DNA of 8,917 nt from a bacterium (GTDB taxonomy: Archaea; Thermoplasmatota; Thermoplasmata; Lutacidiplasmatales; UBA184), in contig JAKBKR010000062.1 of NCBI GenBank assembly GCA_021832495.1, positions 1-8,917 on the forward strand. Reading direction: 5' to 3'. Every line of letters starts with the position of its first letter. The first letter of the stretch is position 1. Of this stretch, positions 1-5,442 are shown piece after piece. Under the pieces are notes generated by a model. The model was given only the letters and a program-made list of their open reading frames with translations, was not told the origin of the DNA and ran no database searches. The position numbers were made by a program, and so were the translations under genes.

Positions 1-102
1 TATGAAGGCTCTCCGCCTCAACTTGGTTTCCGTCGCTAGCAGACCCAAGACCACAAAGAATATCTTAGTCCTGTGGATGGCACATTCTTAACGACTGCCA
101 GT

Positions 103-108
103 GAGGTG
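103..108 (+). promoter_or_regulatory. Shine-Dalgarno site of the HTH regulator
   Basis: GAGGTG ends 5 nt before the ATG at 114 and is complementary to the archaeal 16S rRNA tail. It supports that start over the in-frame ATG at 180. The region 1-113 holds no gene I can support. A weak AT-rich stretch at 57-67 could be this gene's TATA element, which would give a leader of about 25 nt. Confidence 0.5.
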
Positions 109-113
109 TCCGG

Positions 114-848
114 ATGAAGAGATCGAGGTCGAATGCAGGAGCTCAAGAGGAGTGGCCCGGGGGGGATGGGCAACAGATCATGACCTGTCGGTTGTCGGTG
201 CCGCTCCCGAAGACGGGTAACGTCCCTTTGCAGTATGTGTCCGGTAAACACCCGGAGCTACAGTTCCGTCTGCTGAGCTTCCTTATCACGGAGGATCGTC
301 GGATCATCGAAGATGTGGAGGTTTTAGGTCAGGATTGGAACTGGAAGGAGCTTCTCGGAGACCTCTCGGACTATCCGGGCGTGATCTCCGTTCAAAAGTT
401 GCATGAATCGAGTGGCGGGGTGCTCTTCCGGCTGGTCACCAAGGCTTCAGAACCGTTTCAAGCGGGCCTGCGCAGTGTAGAGGATCTCGGGATCGGCATC
501 CGGCTTCCGTTCACCATCAGCAACGGTGAGTTGCAGTTCCTTCTCGTGGCCGACAATCGAAAGCTCCAGCGACTCTTCCGCAAGGCCCGTCGGATCGTAC
601 CCGGAACCCAGGTTCGAGCGATCTATCCAAGCGCCGATCCGGGACCGGATCGTCTGTTGACCCCCCGACAGGCTCAGGTGTTCCGAGTGGCCATGAGTGC
701 GGGCTACTGGGACATCCCACGCAGGGCAAACCTCGGGGAGATCGCCCAACGTTTCCGGGTCTCGAAGTCAACGATATCCGAGACTCTCGCGCACATCGAG
801 AACAAACTGCTCCACGAACTCGCCGAGGGCCAAGCCGAAGCCGTCTAA
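114..848 (+). CDS. bat-type HTH transcriptional regulator
   Basis: A 244-residue protein with a C-terminal helix-turn-helix of the bacterio-opsin-activator (bat, HTH_10) family at about residues 181-240. It starts LLTPRQAQVFRVA, followed by AGYWDIPRR and the recognition helix around VSKSTISETL. The N-terminal 175 residues match no domain I recognise; in this family that part usually senses a ligand or binds a partner. It is expected to be a cytoplasmic DNA-binding regulator; its target is unknown. I chose the ATG at 114 because GAGGTG (103-108) lies 5 nt upstream, a good Shine-Dalgarno match. An in-frame ATG at 180 (residue 23) is the alternative, and the first 22 residues look low in complexity. 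The gene is convergent with aRF1, 32 bp apart, so it is not in that operon. The HTH call is firm; the exact start is less so. Confidence 0.88.
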   Translation: MKRSRSNAGAQEEWPGGDGQQIMTCRLSVPLPKTGNVPLQYVSGKHPELQFRLLSFLITEDRRIIEDVEVLGQDWNWKELLGDLSDYPGVISVQKLHESSGGVLFRLVTKASEPFQAGLRSVEDLGIGIRLPFTISNGELQFLLVADNRKLQRLFRKARRIVPGTQVRAIYPSADPGPDRLLTPRQAQVFRVAMSAGYWDIPRRANLGEIAQRFRVSKSTISETLAHIENKLLHELAEGQAEAV

Positions 849-880
849 CGGGGTGGCCTCGATCGTTTTGGCGGCGGGGC

Positions 881-2011
881 TCACGCGGCGGGGACCTGGT
901 AGGGGTATCGGAGTATTGCCGCCAGGCCACCGAAGGCCTTGAGGAGCATCTCACCCTCCTCGCTCTCCACCGAGATCATCCGGATGGTCGAGCTGTGTGC
1001 CGACGCGGACTCAAAGAGCCGGGTCACCAGGTCCTTGTCCTTCAGCCCTTCCGAGACGAGGAGCGTTGAGACCGCCCCGGCCTCCAAGGCCGCCCAGGTC
1101 TCCTTCAGTCCGTAGATCGCCAGAGGTTCCCGGGGTTTGCGTATCTCCGAAAGGAGTTGCCGGACGATCTGCTTCTCCTCTGTGATCTCGAGCCCATGGA
1201 GCGTGCCGGAGGCCTTTTCGACGAGTTCTCGGAGGCCATACTCATCGGTGTATCCTACGTCGAATAACGGCTCAACGACCTTCTTCTGCAGTTCATAATG
1301 GAGAAACCCTTCCTTGACGAAGTACTCTTTGGTGGCGCCCGGGCCACCCACGAGGATTCCCTTGATCTTGTCCTTCATGGGAAGAAAAAGCTCGGTCGCG
1401 TTGTCCGCGCATCGGACGAAGAAATCATGGGCAGCGTGTTCGATCAACCTCTCGAATCGATGTGCAGACTGCCCTCCCATGCCGTGTTTGCTCGGGACTT
1501 GGGATTGCTTGTTGCGCAGCGCCTCCACCCTCTTGCCTCGGAGGATCCCGAAGGTGACCTCCTTTCGGTCGATGACGATCAACCCCCAGACGTCCGGCTC
1601 GTGGACCATGTCGAGCAACGGGTCCAAGATAAAGTGGGAATCGCAACGGTACATGTAGGTATTGAGGGGTTCGGGGGGTTCGATCACGAAGGACACCTCT
1701 TCGCTCCGGTCAGCCCCGATCGCTTTTGCCCCGACGAAGAATGCAACACCGTGGTCCGGGGCCACCCGGTACTGCTTCACCTTGTTCATGAGAGATTCAA
1801 GCGATCCGGTGACGTTCTTACGTGTGACCCGGCTCTTGATATTCCCCGCCTGGGCATATTCGTTGCGGAGGTAGTTCATGACGTCCGCGATGGCCCGCCC
1901 GGGCGGAACGTAGAGCGTGATGAGTTCCGTCCCCCGGCCCTCGCAAGCCGCTATTTCATCCAGAAGGTGACGAAAGTTGTAACGCTCCAACTGGGGGTCT
2001 GTAGTCGCCAT
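881..2011 (-). CDS. prf1: Peptide chain release factor aRF1 (eRF1 family)
   Basis: Class-1 release factor that reads stop codons in the ribosomal A site and triggers hydrolysis of peptidyl-tRNA. All three signatures are visible in the 376 residues: NIKS at 57-60 and YRCDSHF (YxCxxxF) at 121-127 for stop-codon recognition in the N domain, and GGQ at 179-181 in KHGMGGQSAHRF for catalysis in the M domain. The C domain ends in the conserved EEGEMLLKAFGGLAAILRY. The C-domain insert (minidomain), which in many archaeal homologues carries a cysteine-rich zinc-ribbon-like stretch, is short and cysteine-free here, between LLVSE and the EEGEM segment. This explains the modest length against the roughly 400-420 residues common in the family. 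The ATG at 2011 has GGAGGCGA just upstream (about 2017-2024). It lies 60 bp downstream of the thioredoxin gene on the same strand with no TATA box between, so co-transcription is likely. Confidence 0.96.
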   Translation of the reverse strand: MATTDPQLERYNFRHLLDEIAACEGRGTELITLYVPPGRAIADVMNYLRNEYAQAGNIKSRVTRKNVTGSLESLMNKVKQYRVAPDHGVAFFVGAKAIGADRSEEVSFVIEPPEPLNTYMYRCDSHFILDPLLDMVHEPDVWGLIVIDRKEVTFGILRGKRVEALRNKQSQVPSKHGMGGQSAHRFERLIEHAAHDFFVRCADNATELFLPMKDKIKGILVGGPGATKEYFVKEGFLHYELQKKVVEPLFDVGYTDEYGLRELVEKASGTLHGLEITEEKQIVRQLLSEIRKPREPLAIYGLKETWAALEAGAVSTLLVSEGLKDKDLVTRLFESASAHSSTIRMISVESEEGEMLLKAFGGLAAILRYPYQVPAA

Positions 2012-2071
2012 TCAACTCGCCTCCAAACGGTCCGGCGAGTACCCTGCACGTGCCCCAGGGCGGGGCGGGAG

Positions 2072-2389
2072 TCACAGGAACTTTGCGATGTGGTCCTCGA
2101 TAATCTCTTGAGGATAAGCGCCCACGATCCGATCCACCAACTTGCCTTCCTTGTAGATGAGGAGGGTGGGTATACTCATGATGCCAAGTTTCTGCGCTAT
2201 CTCCATGTTGTCATCGGAATTCAGTTTGCCGAAAGCAACCTTGCCCGCATACTTCTGAGACAATCGTTCCACGACAGGCGATACCATGCGGCAGGGACCA
2301 CACCACGGGGCCCAGACATCGACAAGGGCTACGGGGTTCGATTGGGAGAATTTGTCAAAGTCTCCGTTGCTGAGCTCGGTCACGGGCAT
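2072..2389 (-). CDS. trxA: Thioredoxin
   Basis: A 105-residue single-domain thioredoxin, close to the usual family length, with no signal peptide, so a cytoplasmic disulfide reductant. The active site is WCGPC with Cys30 and Cys33. The buried Asp24 (VDVWAPW), the cis-proline loop SIPT (Pro74) and the C-terminal VGAYPQEII segment are all in place. The ATG at 2389 has AAGGTG 7 nt upstream (2397-2402) and a TATA-like box about 39 bp upstream. The gene sits between sodN (95 bp upstream) and aRF1 (60 bp downstream), all on the minus strand. Its position suggests, but does not prove, a role in keeping the nickel-hook cysteines of the SOD precursor reduced; it could equally be a general housekeeping thioredoxin. 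Its reductase is not in the window. Confidence 0.96.
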   Translation of the reverse strand: MPVTELSNGDFDKFSQSNPVALVDVWAPWCGPCRMVSPVVERLSQKYAGKVAFGKLNSDDNMEIAQKLGIMSIPTLLIYKEGKLVDRIVGAYPQEIIEDHIAKFL

Positions 2390-2424
2390 TTCGACACACC
2401 TTCAATTTCCCTAGTGTGCGTGAG

Positions 2425-2431
2425 TATATAT
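2425..2431 (-). promoter_or_regulatory. TATA-like box upstream of thioredoxin
   Basis: The minus strand reads GATATATACT in an otherwise GC-rich gap between sodN and the thioredoxin gene. The centre is about 39 bp from the ATG, predicting a start of transcription near 2402 and a leader of roughly 12-14 nt that just includes the AAGGTG ribosome site. This would give thioredoxin and aRF1 a promoter independent of sodN. Confidence 0.5.
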
Positions 2432-2485
2432 CCCCTTGCCGGACCCACTCTCAGAATGGGCAAACCCTGTGGCCCATCGGGTGGC

Positions 2486-2998
2486 TCATGCCACCGGAAC
2501 CACGATGTTCCCCCCGGATTTCTGGTGGGAGGGCAGCACTTTTGTCTCGACCTTCTTGGTTTTCCAGAAGATTTCCGCGAACTTCTGTACGTCGGAGACA
2601 AGGGCATTGGCCTGCTCCACGGAGAAGGATTGTCGGGCCTTGGAGGCATCGTGCAAGATCTTCAGGACGAGGTCGTTCACCTCGGGGAACTCCTTGGTCA
2701 TTTCCGGTGTGAAATAGTCGCCCCAGATCACCCGGACCTGGTGTTTGACGATTTCCGCATGTGCTTCCTTCGTTGCCGTGTACCGAGCGAGCTTGGCGTG
2801 GAACTCGCGGCGCGCTTCAGGAGCTGCGCTCTCCTGGGGTGGCGTGAGGTCAGCCGCAAGCTGGGCCATCCGCAAGACGGTGAGCGCCCCGATCTGCGCT
2901 TCGTGAGGGTCATAGATCCCACAGGGAATGTCGCAGTGGGCATAGACAGGTTCGGCGGGAGCCAACAGATCAACGACTTTCGCTAACCAGCGCTTCAT
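2486..2998 (-). CDS. sodN: Nickel superoxide dismutase precursor
   Basis: NiSOD converts superoxide to oxygen and hydrogen peroxide at a nickel ion held by an N-terminal hook. The hook HCDIPCGIYDP is at residues 21-31. After removal of a 20-residue propeptide ending PVYA, His21 becomes residue 1 (axial imidazole and amino-terminal ligand), and Cys22 and Cys26 become the thiolate ligands Cys2 and Cys6; Tyr29 is the conserved Tyr9. The body has the family segment EIVKHQVRVIWGDYF (about residues 82-96) in a helical-bundle protein. The propeptide is not strongly hydrophobic, so the enzyme is probably cytoplasmic and processed rather than exported. The mature chain would be 150 residues, longer than the 117 of the Streptomyces enzyme, with a C-terminal tail ending GGNIVVPVA. 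The processing protease SodX is encoded upstream on the same strand. No other protein family carries this hook, so confidence is high. Confidence 0.96.
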   Translation of the reverse strand: MKRWLAKVVDLLAPAEPVYAHCDIPCGIYDPHEAQIGALTVLRMAQLAADLTPPQESAAPEARREFHAKLARYTATKEAHAEIVKHQVRVIWGDYFTPEMTKEFPEVNDLVLKILHDASKARQSFSVEQANALVSDVQKFAEIFWKTKKVETKVLPSHQKSGGNIVVPVA

Positions 2999-3007
2999 GC
3001 CTTCCCC

Positions 3008-3013
3008 ATCACC
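3008..3013 (-). promoter_or_regulatory. Shine-Dalgarno-like GGTGAT before sodN
   Basis: GGTGAT, part of the GGAGGTGATC anti-SD complement, ends 9 nt before the sodN ATG. It would serve translation from a sodX-initiated polycistronic message. Transcripts starting from the local TATA box would probably lack it. Confidence 0.45.
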
Positions 3014-3020
3014 ATTGAGG

Positions 3021-3028
3021 AATAAATA
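3021..3028 (-). promoter_or_regulatory. TATA box of sodN
   Basis: The minus strand reads TATTTATT, centred about 27 bp from the A of the sodN ATG. This spacing predicts transcription starting at or next to the start codon, that is, a leaderless or nearly leaderless mRNA. A GGTGAT site (3008-3013) lies 9 nt before the ATG and would be included only in transcripts that begin further upstream. Confidence 0.5.
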
Positions 3029-3078
3029 GTTGTCCAGCGGTGGCGAAATTGCTCCTTTTCAGTGCTGCGCTAAGGTCG

Positions 3079-3717
3079 TCAATCCACCGAGTATCGCGTG
3101 AGGAGGGCCTTCGCCACCGGAAGGTGAGTTCGCAGCGACGAAAGGACCGATTGCAGACGCTCCCTGGAGATCGTTCCCCAGAGGTCGAGCGAGAGCGCAG
3201 GCTTCCGGGCTCGGTGCACACGGAAGAGGGTCACTTCGGCCATCCAGCCATTCCCGCCTGTAAGGGTAGTATGGAACCCCACGGCTTCGGCAAGGATCTC
3301 CCCGTTCTGGCGCTCGAGCTCTTGGACAAGACGGCGGACATCGAACGATCCCTCTTTGATGCCCCTCGAACCTTGATGGAACAAACCGCCAGGTACGAGG
3401 GACCACGAGCCGACCAACCGGAGTTGTTCCTTCTCCAGAGCGAGCAGGACTGAGACGGCCAGTGAAGCGAGGTCGGAAGATTCGATCACCTTCTGCTCTT
3501 TCAGGGCGGACAGGACTTTCGTCCAGCCTGGGACCGCACCCGGGTCGACCTTGCCCCCTTTCAGACGGACCTCGAGGTGGACATGGTGGAAGGTGCGCTT
3601 GTGACGATGGGCGGGAATGAGTTCGGCCCAGTTCTCCACGCTCCATGGCCCCACAAGGTCTGGAGCGGAAAGGGGAACCCCCTTTCCATCCGATGTAAGC
3701 AACCCGGAACGACTCAT
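3079..3717 (-). CDS. Unrecognised protein between sodX and sodN, histidine cluster
   Basis: A 212-residue protein that I do not recognise. It starts at an ATG overlapping the sodX stop (ATGA, 3714-3717), so it is very likely translated by coupling to sodX, and it ends 80 bp before sodN. There is no signal peptide or obvious membrane segment, so it is probably cytoplasmic. The most striking feature is a histidine cluster at residues 37-47 (HRHKRTFHHVH: His37, 39, 44, 45, 47) that could bind a metal ion. The rest looks like a mixed alpha/beta fold with a likely helix at about 66-95 and a C-terminal helix at about 187-208. It has no cysteine. Its place between the NiSOD protease and NiSOD suggests a role in nickel delivery or precursor folding, but this is inference from context only. 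Overlapping longer frames here are rich in Arg/Pro/Ser and look like shadows, so this is the frame I trust. Confidence 0.82.
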   Translation of the reverse strand: MSRSGLLTSDGKGVPLSAPDLVGPWSVENWAELIPAHRHKRTFHHVHLEVRLKGGKVDPGAVPGWTKVLSALKEQKVIESSDLASLAVSVLLALEKEQLRLVGSWSLVPGGLFHQGSRGIKEGSFDVRRLVQELERQNGEILAEAVGFHTTLTGGNGWMAEVTLFRVHRARKPALSLDLWGTISRERLQSVLSSLRTHLPVAKALLTRYSVD

Positions 3718-4073
3718 GAGAAGTGGTCTCGGACCCCGCGCGAAGCCGAAGGGTTCGTCGGGACGACCCGTCCAATGATGTCCTCGACTGGCACCGCTCC
3801 GAAATGTCGGCTGTCGCGGCTACGGAGAGGGTTGTCTCCAATGACAAAGACCTTCACCGCTCCTCCTTCGAACATCACCGACTGGACCCGTTTGAGGAGC
3901 TTTCGTCCCTTCATCTCTGGGTCACGAAGGACAATGGCATCCCCTTGGTCCGGCACTTTTTCCGCATCGGTTCGGGGAGTTACGCGGATGATATCCCCGG
4001 GAACGAACGTCGGGGCCATGCTCCAGTCATGCACCCGGAATCGTCTGGTCCGCCGCCCGAGGTGAAGCTCCAT
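3714..4073 (-). CDS. sodX: NiSOD maturation protease SodX (S26 peptidase family)
   Basis: A 119-residue S26/LexA-like Ser-Lys protease of the kind that removes the NiSOD propeptide so that the new N-terminal His can bind nickel. Box B is DWSMAPTFVPGD with nucleophile Ser18. The general base is most likely Lys61 in LLKRV. The GDN box is at residues 80-82, followed by SRDSRHFGAV (86-95) and IIGRVV. Unlike true signal peptidases it has no N-terminal membrane anchor and is short, as expected for the soluble SodX type. A generic S26 peptidase is the alternative, but sodN two genes downstream makes SodX much more likely. The ATG at 4073 has GGTGG directly against it, too close to act as an SD, and a TATA box 28 bp upstream, which fits leaderless transcription. 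Its stop overlaps the start of the next gene (ATGA). Confidence 0.92.
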   Translation of the reverse strand: MELHLGRRTRRFRVHDWSMAPTFVPGDIIRVTPRTDAEKVPDQGDAIVLRDPEMKGRKLLKRVQSVMFEGGAVKVFVIGDNPLRSRDSRHFGAVPVEDIIGRVVPTNPSASRGVRDHFS

Positions 4074-4096
4074 CCACCTTCGGAAGGGCCTTTACA

Positions 4097-4104
4097 ATTA
4101 TAAA
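4097..4104 (-). promoter_or_regulatory. TATA box of the sodX operon
   Basis: The minus strand reads TTTATAAT, the best archaeal TATA match in the window. It is centred about 28 bp from the sodX ATG, predicting transcription starting within a few nucleotides of the start codon. It would drive sodX and the coupled 212-residue gene, perhaps with read-through into sodN. Confidence 0.6.
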
Positions 4105-4174
4105 CTCGCATGGGGATGGCAACGGGGTCTCTTGGATCCTTTCAACAGGTCCAGTCCCCATACGTCTGTCAGAC

Positions 4175-4182
4175 GATAAATA
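4175..4182 (+). promoter_or_regulatory. TATA box of the DUF1801-like gene
   Basis: GATAAATA is centred about 27 bp before the ATG at 4206 with no SD between, which fits a leaderless transcript. It helps choose 4206 over the upstream in-frame ATG at 4110. The divergent region 4074-4205 holds this box and the sodX TATA box and nothing else I can identify. Confidence 0.5.
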
Positions 4183-4205
4183 CGAGAGTGGATTCGTTGG
4201 GCGGC

Positions 4206-4691
4206 ATGACGGAGAATCGGCAGGGAAAGGTCAGTTCGCGTTCGTCTTCTTTGCGTTCCAAGGCAGCGGGTGGTCAGTCCAAGGGATTCAGCGCGGAGGA
4301 GCGTGCGGCCTTGCGAGATACCGCCCAAGAACGAGCGATGGTCTGGGGCAAGAACTTGGCTAGAGATGAACGGGTCGTGCTGGCGAAGATCGCTCAGATG
4401 CCAGAACCCGACCGTTCCCAGGGAAGCCGCGTCCACACGCTCATCAGGACCCACGCACCCAGTCTAGCGCCAAGACTTTGGTATGGGATGCCAGCGTACA
4501 CCAAGGCTGGGAAGGTCCTTTGCTTCTATCAGCCTGCGAGCAAGTTCAAGGTTCGCTATGGCACTTTGGGATTCAGTGACGAGGCCCGGCTCGACGACGG
4601 GCTCATGTGGCCCATCACCTATGCACTGACGGAGCTGACACCCGAGGTGGAGGCCAAGATCGTGTCGCTGGTGAAGAAGGCTATCGGCTGA
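4206..4691 (+). CDS. DUF1801 / YdhG-like protein
   Basis: A 161-residue protein of the DUF1801 (YdhG, CyaY/YjbR-like fold) group, whose biochemical role is unsettled. The diagnostic run is at about residues 74-157: VLAKIAQMPEPDR, LWYGMPAYTKAGKVLCFYQ, KVRYGTLGFSD, LDDGLMWPITYALTEL and a closing VSLVKKAIG. The N-terminal 70 residues are charged and helical, starting MTENRQGKV, as in the homologues I know from bacteria. That resemblance, plus a TATA box 27 bp upstream and no SD, puts the start at 4206; the frame stays open back to an ATG at 4110 but the extra residues look non-coding. It is divergent from sodX and convergent with the next gene, so probably transcribed alone. The bacterial-type N-terminus hints at transfer from bacteria, which is inference. 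Confidence 0.85.
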   Translation: MTENRQGKVSSRSSSLRSKAAGGQSKGFSAEERAALRDTAQERAMVWGKNLARDERVVLAKIAQMPEPDRSQGSRVHTLIRTHAPSLAPRLWYGMPAYTKAGKVLCFYQPASKFKVRYGTLGFSDEARLDDGLMWPITYALTELTPEVEAKIVSLVKKAIG

Positions 4692-4705
4692 AAGCCGAAC
4701 AGGCA

Positions 4706-4722
4706 CCGGACCTCTGGTCCGG
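4706..4722. terminator. Perfect hairpin between convergent genes
   Basis: CCGGACC-TCT-GGTCCGG is a perfect 7-bp stem with a 3-nt loop, lying in the 33-bp gap between two convergent genes, so each transcript could fold it at its 3' end. There is no T-tract on either side, which argues against a standard archaeal terminator. An mRNA-end or processing hairpin is equally possible. Confidence 0.35.
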
Positions 4723-4724
4723 CC

Positions 4725-5384
4725 TCAAGCGTATCCGAACTGGCGCTTGGCGAACTCGCTCATCTTGTCGGGCCCCCACGGTGGTTCCCAGACGACCTCG
4801 ACCACGCTCTGATCTCCACCCAAAGCGTCGTCCGCCACCCGCTTGACCTCTTCCACTAGGATGTCCGCCACGGGGCATCCCGGGCTAGTCATGGTCATAC
4901 GGATGTTGAGCTTGCCCTGCTCGTTCCACTCGTAGGCGTAGATCAGGCCTAGGTCCACGATGTTCATGGGTATTTCCGGATCGAAGACCTTCTTCAGGGC
5001 CTTCCGAACGGCCTCCTCCTTCTCCTTGTTGGAAGCGGTGGGAGGAATGGCCGTTTCCGTGGGCTTTCCCTTAGATTCCACGTCCTCCGGGACGTTAGGT
5101 CCGGTGATCTTGAAGGCCGGACCTTCCGCATCCAGCACGCAATCGACCTTCGCATCATCCAAGTATCGCGTGCTCAAGGGATCGATCACGAACTTGATCC
5201 CAGAAGCTTCCACGACTGCATCACCCGGTTTGGCCGTGTCCAAGTTCATGTGGATCGTGGGAAAGACCCCGGAGACCACATAGAGCCGAACATCGAGCGG
5301 CTTCTTCTGACGGGCAAGCAATTGCTTGAGTTCCGTCTCCGCTAACTGGGTCACCTGGAGCGTGATTTTCTTTTCCTCGGGCAT
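4725..5384 (-). CDS. Cysteine-less HesB/IscA-like domain fused to MIP18/SufT (DUF59) domain
   Basis: A 219-residue two-domain protein likely to act in Fe-S cluster assembly. Residues 1-97 follow the IscA/HesB pattern: ITLQVTQLAETELKQLLARQ, VVEASGIKFVIDPLSTRYLD, and an AFKITGPN end. The cluster-binding cysteines of A-type carriers are absent: the GGCSG position reads VVSG, and the terminal CxC is missing. After a linker (about 98-119), residues 121-219 form a MIP18/PaaD-type domain with DPEIPMNIVDLGLIY, the key TSPGCP with Cys170, and WEPPWGPDKMSEFAKRQFG. Domains of this type help mature cytosolic Fe-S proteins. The start at 5384 (MPEEKK) is preferred to the ATG at 5492, which would overlap the divergent aminotransferase and adds residues unrelated to HesB. 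No SD is present; an AT-rich element 25 bp upstream suggests leaderless transcription. The gene is convergent with the DUF1801-like gene. Confidence 0.88.
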   Translation of the reverse strand: MPEEKKITLQVTQLAETELKQLLARQKKPLDVRLYVVSGVFPTIHMNLDTAKPGDAVVEASGIKFVIDPLSTRYLDDAKVDCVLDAEGPAFKITGPNVPEDVESKGKPTETAIPPTASNKEKEEAVRKALKKVFDPEIPMNIVDLGLIYAYEWNEQGKLNIRMTMTSPGCPVADILVEEVKRVADDALGGDQSVVEVVWEPPWGPDKMSEFAKRQFGYA

Positions 5385-5404
5385 CGTCCAACTAGTTGCA
5401 CAAG

Positions 5405-5414
5405 ACTTTTTAGC
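5405..5414. promoter_or_regulatory. Shared AT-rich element between divergent genes
   Basis: ACTTTTTAGC is the only AT-rich patch in the 58 bp between the two divergent starts. On the minus strand it reads GCTAAAAAGT, centred about 25 bp from the ATG at 5384. On the plus strand it is about 33 bp from the ATG at 5443. It may serve as one TATA-like element for both directions. The match to TATA consensus is weak. Confidence 0.35.
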
Positions 5415-5442
5415 TTCTCCGTTCCTCTGCCGGAACAGGTCC

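Noticed and set aside
2..91. A 29-codon frame at the left edge
   Set aside because: No SD, no motif, and it could equally be the tail of a frame entering from outside; nothing supports it as a gene.
1298..2986. A 562-residue open frame on the + strand, antisense to aRF1, thioredoxin and sodN
   Set aside because: It runs through three well-identified genes and their intergenic gaps with no recognisable motif. Long antisense frames are expected in GC-rich coding DNA.
3059..3847. A 262-residue minus-strand frame overlapping sodX and the 212-residue gene
   Set aside because: Composition is dominated by Arg, Pro, Ser and Gly and it conflicts with the SodX frame; the 212-residue frame fits the ATGA coupling and looks protein-like.
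3714..4073. Reading the S26 protease as a general signal peptidase I
   Set aside because: It lacks a membrane anchor and is very short, and it lies two genes from a NiSOD whose propeptide needs exactly this enzyme.
4110..4205. N-terminal extension of the DUF1801-like protein from the ATG at 4110
   Set aside because: It crosses the predicted TATA box and adds 32 residues not like the family; the start at 4206 fits both homology and promoter spacing.
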